Source of the DNA: an uncultured Prevotella sp.
Lineage (GTDB): Bacteria > Bacteroidota > Bacteroidia > Bacteroidales > Bacteroidaceae
NCBI GenBank assembly: GCA_900765465.1
Contig: CAAFRM010000277.1
Coordinates: 1 to 15,227, forward strand
Direction of reading: 5' to 3'
DNA length: 15,227 nucleotides
Made by a program: the position numbers and the translations under genes
The notes under the pieces: generated by a model
What the model was told of the DNA's origin: nothing
Seen by the model: the letters and a program-made list of their open reading frames with translations, nothing else
Database searches by the model: none
Part shown: piece by piece, positions 12,984-15,227 of the stretch
How positions within the stretch are numbered: position 1 is the first letter of the stretch
Layout of the letters: every line of letters begins with the position of its first letter

Positions 12984-13661
12984 ATGAATAGACCAAACCT
13001 ATTTGCACTTTTATGTGTGCTGATGCTGGCATGGCTGCCGGTTTCGGCTCTGGAGTTTCGTAATCCGGTGATGCCAGGTTATCATCCCGCCCCATCCGTG
13101 TGTCGGGCAGGGGATAAATGGGTTCATTTACAGAATTCCATTCCGGATAACTATCTTTGCAATGATACGATGGCTATGGGGAAGAAGTATCTGATGCGTC
13201 TCTATCCTCATGGTTCCCTGACGGAGAATCAGCAGCCAACCTTTGCAGGACGTTTACAGGAAAGCACCAGCTTCATCCTGGAAACGGAGGTTGTTACGAT
13301 AGGAAATGTGGAGGCGGGACTCTCGGTTTATCGTGTCAGCGACGGGCATTTCGACTTTTTCGTATCCAAGAAGCAGGTGGCTTTGCGCTGCAAGCTGAAA
13401 AGCATCGACTATGTGGTGAAGAGCGTGCCTCGCCTGCGCAAGGGTTCGGTGAAACTGCGCATCAGAAGCAATGGCGAGATGTATTTCTTCGACTATTCGC
13501 TCGATGGAAAGAAGTTCCACGAGTTGGCTTCCATGAACTGCAGCCTGATGAGCACCGAGGTGGCAGGCGGATTCACGGGCGTTACGCTGGGCATGTTTGC
13601 CGAGGGAAAGCCAAGGAGCGGTTATGCCGACTTCACCTACTTCCATTATGAAGAAAAATAA
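12984..13661 (+). CDS. Secreted GH43 remnant: ConA-like domain without propeller
   Basis: A 225-residue exported protein. Residues 1-22 are a signal peptide (MNRPNLFALLCVLMLAWLPVSA). Residues 26-46 repeat the start of a GH43 glycosidase, NPVMPGYHPAPSVCRAGDKW, in which the catalytic-base Asp of the usual YPDPS motif is Ala36. Directly after this (from about 47) comes the linker and C-terminal concanavalin A-like domain of GH43 beta-xylosidase-type enzymes: NSIPDNYL, QPTFAGRLQES (84-94), FDFFVSKKQVAL, RIRSNGEMYFFDYSLDGKKF (159-178), GGFTGVTLGMFAEG (195-208) and ADFTYFHYEE (215-224). The roughly 280-300-residue five-bladed catalytic propeller is missing and the frame is intact. It therefore cannot hydrolyse like GH43; a carbohydrate-binding role or decay is inferred. 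It precedes a sugar permease gene by 14 bases, and its promoter is intact. Confidence 0.85.
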   Translation: MNRPNLFALLCVLMLAWLPVSALEFRNPVMPGYHPAPSVCRAGDKWVHLQNSIPDNYLCNDTMAMGKKYLMRLYPHGSLTENQQPTFAGRLQESTSFILETEVVTIGNVEAGLSVYRVSDGHFDFFVSKKQVALRCKLKSIDYVVKSVPRLRKGSVKLRIRSNGEMYFFDYSLDGKKFHELASMNCSLMSTEVAGGFTGVTLGMFAEGKPRSGYADFTYFHYEEK

Positions 13662-13675
13662 GATTAAAATAAATA

Positions 13676-14908
13676 ATGATGTCAAAAGCAACAAAGGAAA
13701 CAACAGAAACAACTCAGATTGCCGACAAGAAATATCTTGTCCCATTCATTCTCATCACGTCGCTCTTCTTTTTGTGGGGCTTCGCACGTGCCATCCTCGA
13801 TGTGCTCAACAAGCATTTCCAGAATGCACTTCATATCAGCATTACGCACTCTTCGCTCATTCAGGTTACCACCTATCTGGGCTATTTCCTCATGGCGATA
13901 CCGGCGGGTATATTTATAAATAGGTATGGCTATCGCCGTGGAGTGGTGTTCGGACTCCTGCTCTTTGGCTTGGGAGCCATCCTCTTCATCCCCGGAGCAT
14001 CGATGGGCAGTTTCTATGCCTTCCTGCTTTGCCTCTTCATCATCGGTTGCGGACTGGTGTTCCTGGAGACGGCTGCCAATCCTTACGTAACGGAGTTGGG
14101 TGCCAAGGAAACGGCTACCAGCCGACTGAACCTCTCGCAGTCGTTCAATGGTTTGGGCAGCATCTTCGCCACTTTCTGCATCGGTCAGTTTCTCTTCAAT
14201 GGCACCCAGGAAGGGGGTAATGTGGTGATTCCTTACGGCATTCTGGGCGTATTGGTGCTGCTGATAGCCTTCGTGTTTTCTCGTGTGGAATTGCCTGAGA
14301 TTCAGTATGTTCAGACCAGGGAAGATAAGGCAAAGGGTAGCAATATCAGCAAGCTTTTTGCCAATCATAAGATGTTCGTGTTCGGTCTCTTCGCCTTGCT
14401 GAGTTATGAGGTGGCAGAGATTTCCATCAACTCATACTTCATCAATTTCGTTACGGGCATGCAGTGGATGGACGACCGCACGGCTTCTCTCGTGCTCACC
14501 CTGGCGCTGGCATTCTTCATGGTGGGCAGATTCCTGGGCAGCTGGATTATGCGCCACATCAAGGCAAACACCATGCTCCTGATCTGTGCCGTGGGCAGCG
14601 TCTGTTCCATCGGTTTGGTACTCTGCAATTTAGGCACGTTATCGCTGGTAGCCTTGGTAGCCAACTATCTTTTTGAGGCCATCATGTTCCCAACCATCTT
14701 CAGTCTCGCCCTTACGGGATTGGGCAATCTTACGAAGACGGCATCCTCCCTCCTGATGATGACTCCGATAGGCGGATGCGGCTTCCTGCTGATGGGTCTG
14801 ATAGCCGATACCACGCATGTGGTGATGCCTTTCATTGTGCCTTTCATCGGCTTTGTGGTGGTATTGGCGTATGCGGCTAGAGAGTACAGAATTGCAAAGT
14901 GCGTTTAG
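13676..14908 (+). CDS. FHS-type MFS sugar permease
   Basis: A 410-residue, 12-helix major facilitator of the fucose/glucose-galactose proton symporter (FHS) family. After a short hydrophilic N-terminus the family pattern begins: FILITSLFFLWGFARAILDV, then LNKHFQNAL, TYLGYFLMAIPAGIFINRYG (the inter-helix basic loop), and FLETAANPYVTELGAKETA followed by RLNLSQSFNGLGSI. The second half starts with MFVFGLFALLSYEVAEISIN and ends with a short cytoplasmic tail. The exact sugar cannot be read from sequence; fucose, glucose or galactose are typical. ATG 13676 or ATG 13679 could be the start. It lies 14 bases after the GH43-remnant gene and probably shares its promoter, which suggests uptake of a sugar once released by a now-lost glycosidase activity. 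Confidence 0.92.
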   Translation: MMSKATKETTETTQIADKKYLVPFILITSLFFLWGFARAILDVLNKHFQNALHISITHSSLIQVTTYLGYFLMAIPAGIFINRYGYRRGVVFGLLLFGLGAILFIPGASMGSFYAFLLCLFIIGCGLVFLETAANPYVTELGAKETATSRLNLSQSFNGLGSIFATFCIGQFLFNGTQEGGNVVIPYGILGVLVLLIAFVFSRVELPEIQYVQTREDKAKGSNISKLFANHKMFVFGLFALLSYEVAEISINSYFINFVTGMQWMDDRTASLVLTLALAFFMVGRFLGSWIMRHIKANTMLLICAVGSVCSIGLVLCNLGTLSLVALVANYLFEAIMFPTIFSLALTGLGNLTKTASSLLMMTPIGGCGFLLMGLIADTTHVVMPFIVPFIGFVVVLAYAAREYRIAKCV

Positions 14909-15114
14909 CAAAACGGGTTAAGAAAAGATGAGAAGTGTAAATATTAACTTTTTTAACTTGATTGTAACCCGAAAAGTTCCGCCAACATTTTGCTATCTCA
15001 AATGAAAAAGTTAAATTTGCACTCGGAAAAATAAAAAGGTAGGCGTTCCCCTTAGGGAGAATGGCCTTCCGAAACAACGAGAATGTTTCATTAAAATATA
15101 AATTTTAAACAATT
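14909..15114. other. Intergenic region with aldolase promoter and leader
   Basis: The 206-bp spacer holds a 7-bp inverted repeat CGGGTTA (14914-14920) with TAACCCG (14965-14971) around AT-rich sequence with two TTAACTT copies (14944, 14953), then the aldolase promoter and leader. No clear terminator for the permease operon was found. Confidence 0.6.
14989..15019 (+). promoter_or_regulatory. Promoter of class II aldolase gene
   Basis: TTTG (14989-14992), a 19-bp gap and TAAATTTG (15012-15019) fit the Bacteroidota consensus. The expected start of transcription near 15026 leaves a leader of about 90 nt. That leader contains an imperfect stem-loop: AGGC (15041-15044)/GCCT (15064-15067), TTC/GAA and CCC/GGG around TTA. 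Confidence 0.78.
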
Positions 15115-15227
15115 ATGGCAGTAGATTACAAGAAAATCGGTCTTGTGAACACTAAGGACATGTTCGCAAGAGCTATCAAGGGCGGTTGGGCCGTTCCTGC
15201 TTTCAACTTCAATAACTTGGAGCAGCT
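15115..15227 (+). CDS. Class II fructose-bisphosphate aldolase, 5' part
   Basis: The first 37 codons of a glycolytic class II (zinc-dependent) fructose-1,6-bisphosphate aldolase, cut by the window end. The start MAVDYKKIGLVNTKDMFARA leads into GGWAVPAFNFNNLEQ, the characteristic first beta-strand of class II aldolases. The Zn-binding histidines lie beyond the window. ATG 15115 is the only sensible start, and codon choice resembles that of the highly expressed rplQ. The gene has its own promoter and a comparatively long leader. Identification rests on about 37 residues but the motif is distinctive. Confidence 0.88.
   Translation, partial: MAVDYKKIGLVNTKDMFARAIKGGWAVPAFNFNNLEQ

Noticed and set aside
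14909..14971. Terminator after the permease gene
   Set aside because: The 7-bp inverted repeat (14914-14920 and 14965-14971) has a 44-base AT-rich loop and no T-tract after it.

Overview
The window looks like a chromosomal segment of a Bacteroidota species, most likely the Prevotella/Segatella group. Evidence: several promoters fit the Bacteroidota consensus (TTTG or TTG, 18-20 bp gap, TAnnTTTG), Shine-Dalgarno sequences are nearly absent, and the gene families (REC/PPDK fusion 'PEP synthase', FHS sugar permease, GH43 remnant, class II aldolase) are typical of that group. The genus is an inference from gene content, not a database match. No tRNA, rRNA, CRISPR array, transposase or phage gene was seen.

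Layout. 1-348: 3' end of rplQ (ribosomal protein L17) with an Ala/Glu/Lys-rich tail, followed by a strong terminator. 558-1430: glycine-zipper lipoprotein, convergent with an RlpA-like double-psi beta-barrel protein (1499-2113, minus); a 14-bp-stem terminator overlaps the end of the latter. 2213-5263: a 1016-residue protein with two receiver-like domains, a PPDK-type nucleotide-binding domain and an unassigned C-terminal domain. 5264-5727: a non-coding, repeat-dense stretch with a nested hairpin and arrays of 10-, 21- and 22-bp period.

5728-12851: an envelope-associated gene cluster. An RDD membrane protein (minus) faces away from a six-gene plus-strand unit: SpoIIM-like membrane protein, multi-pass membrane protein, DUF4129 protein, DUF4350 protein, MoxR AAA+ ATPase and DUF58 protein. 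The MoxR ATPase and DUF58 (von Willebrand A-like) protein are the likely working pair, with the membrane proteins as partners or substrates. The system is conserved but its function is poorly defined. Two of the unit's spacers, and the spacer after it, consist largely of short tandem duplications with different unit lengths.

12984-14908: a probable two-gene sugar operon. Its first gene encodes a secreted protein that keeps the first about 20 residues of a GH43 glycosidase and its C-terminal concanavalin A-like domain, but has lost the catalytic beta-propeller; the second encodes a fucose/glucose-galactose type MFS permease. 15115-end: 5' end of a class II fructose-bisphosphate aldolase gene behind a good promoter and a leader of about 90 nt.

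The most unusual items are the receiver/PPDK fusion without phosphohistidine and PEP domains, the GH43 protein with its catalytic domain excised, and the layered repeat region at 5281-5685.
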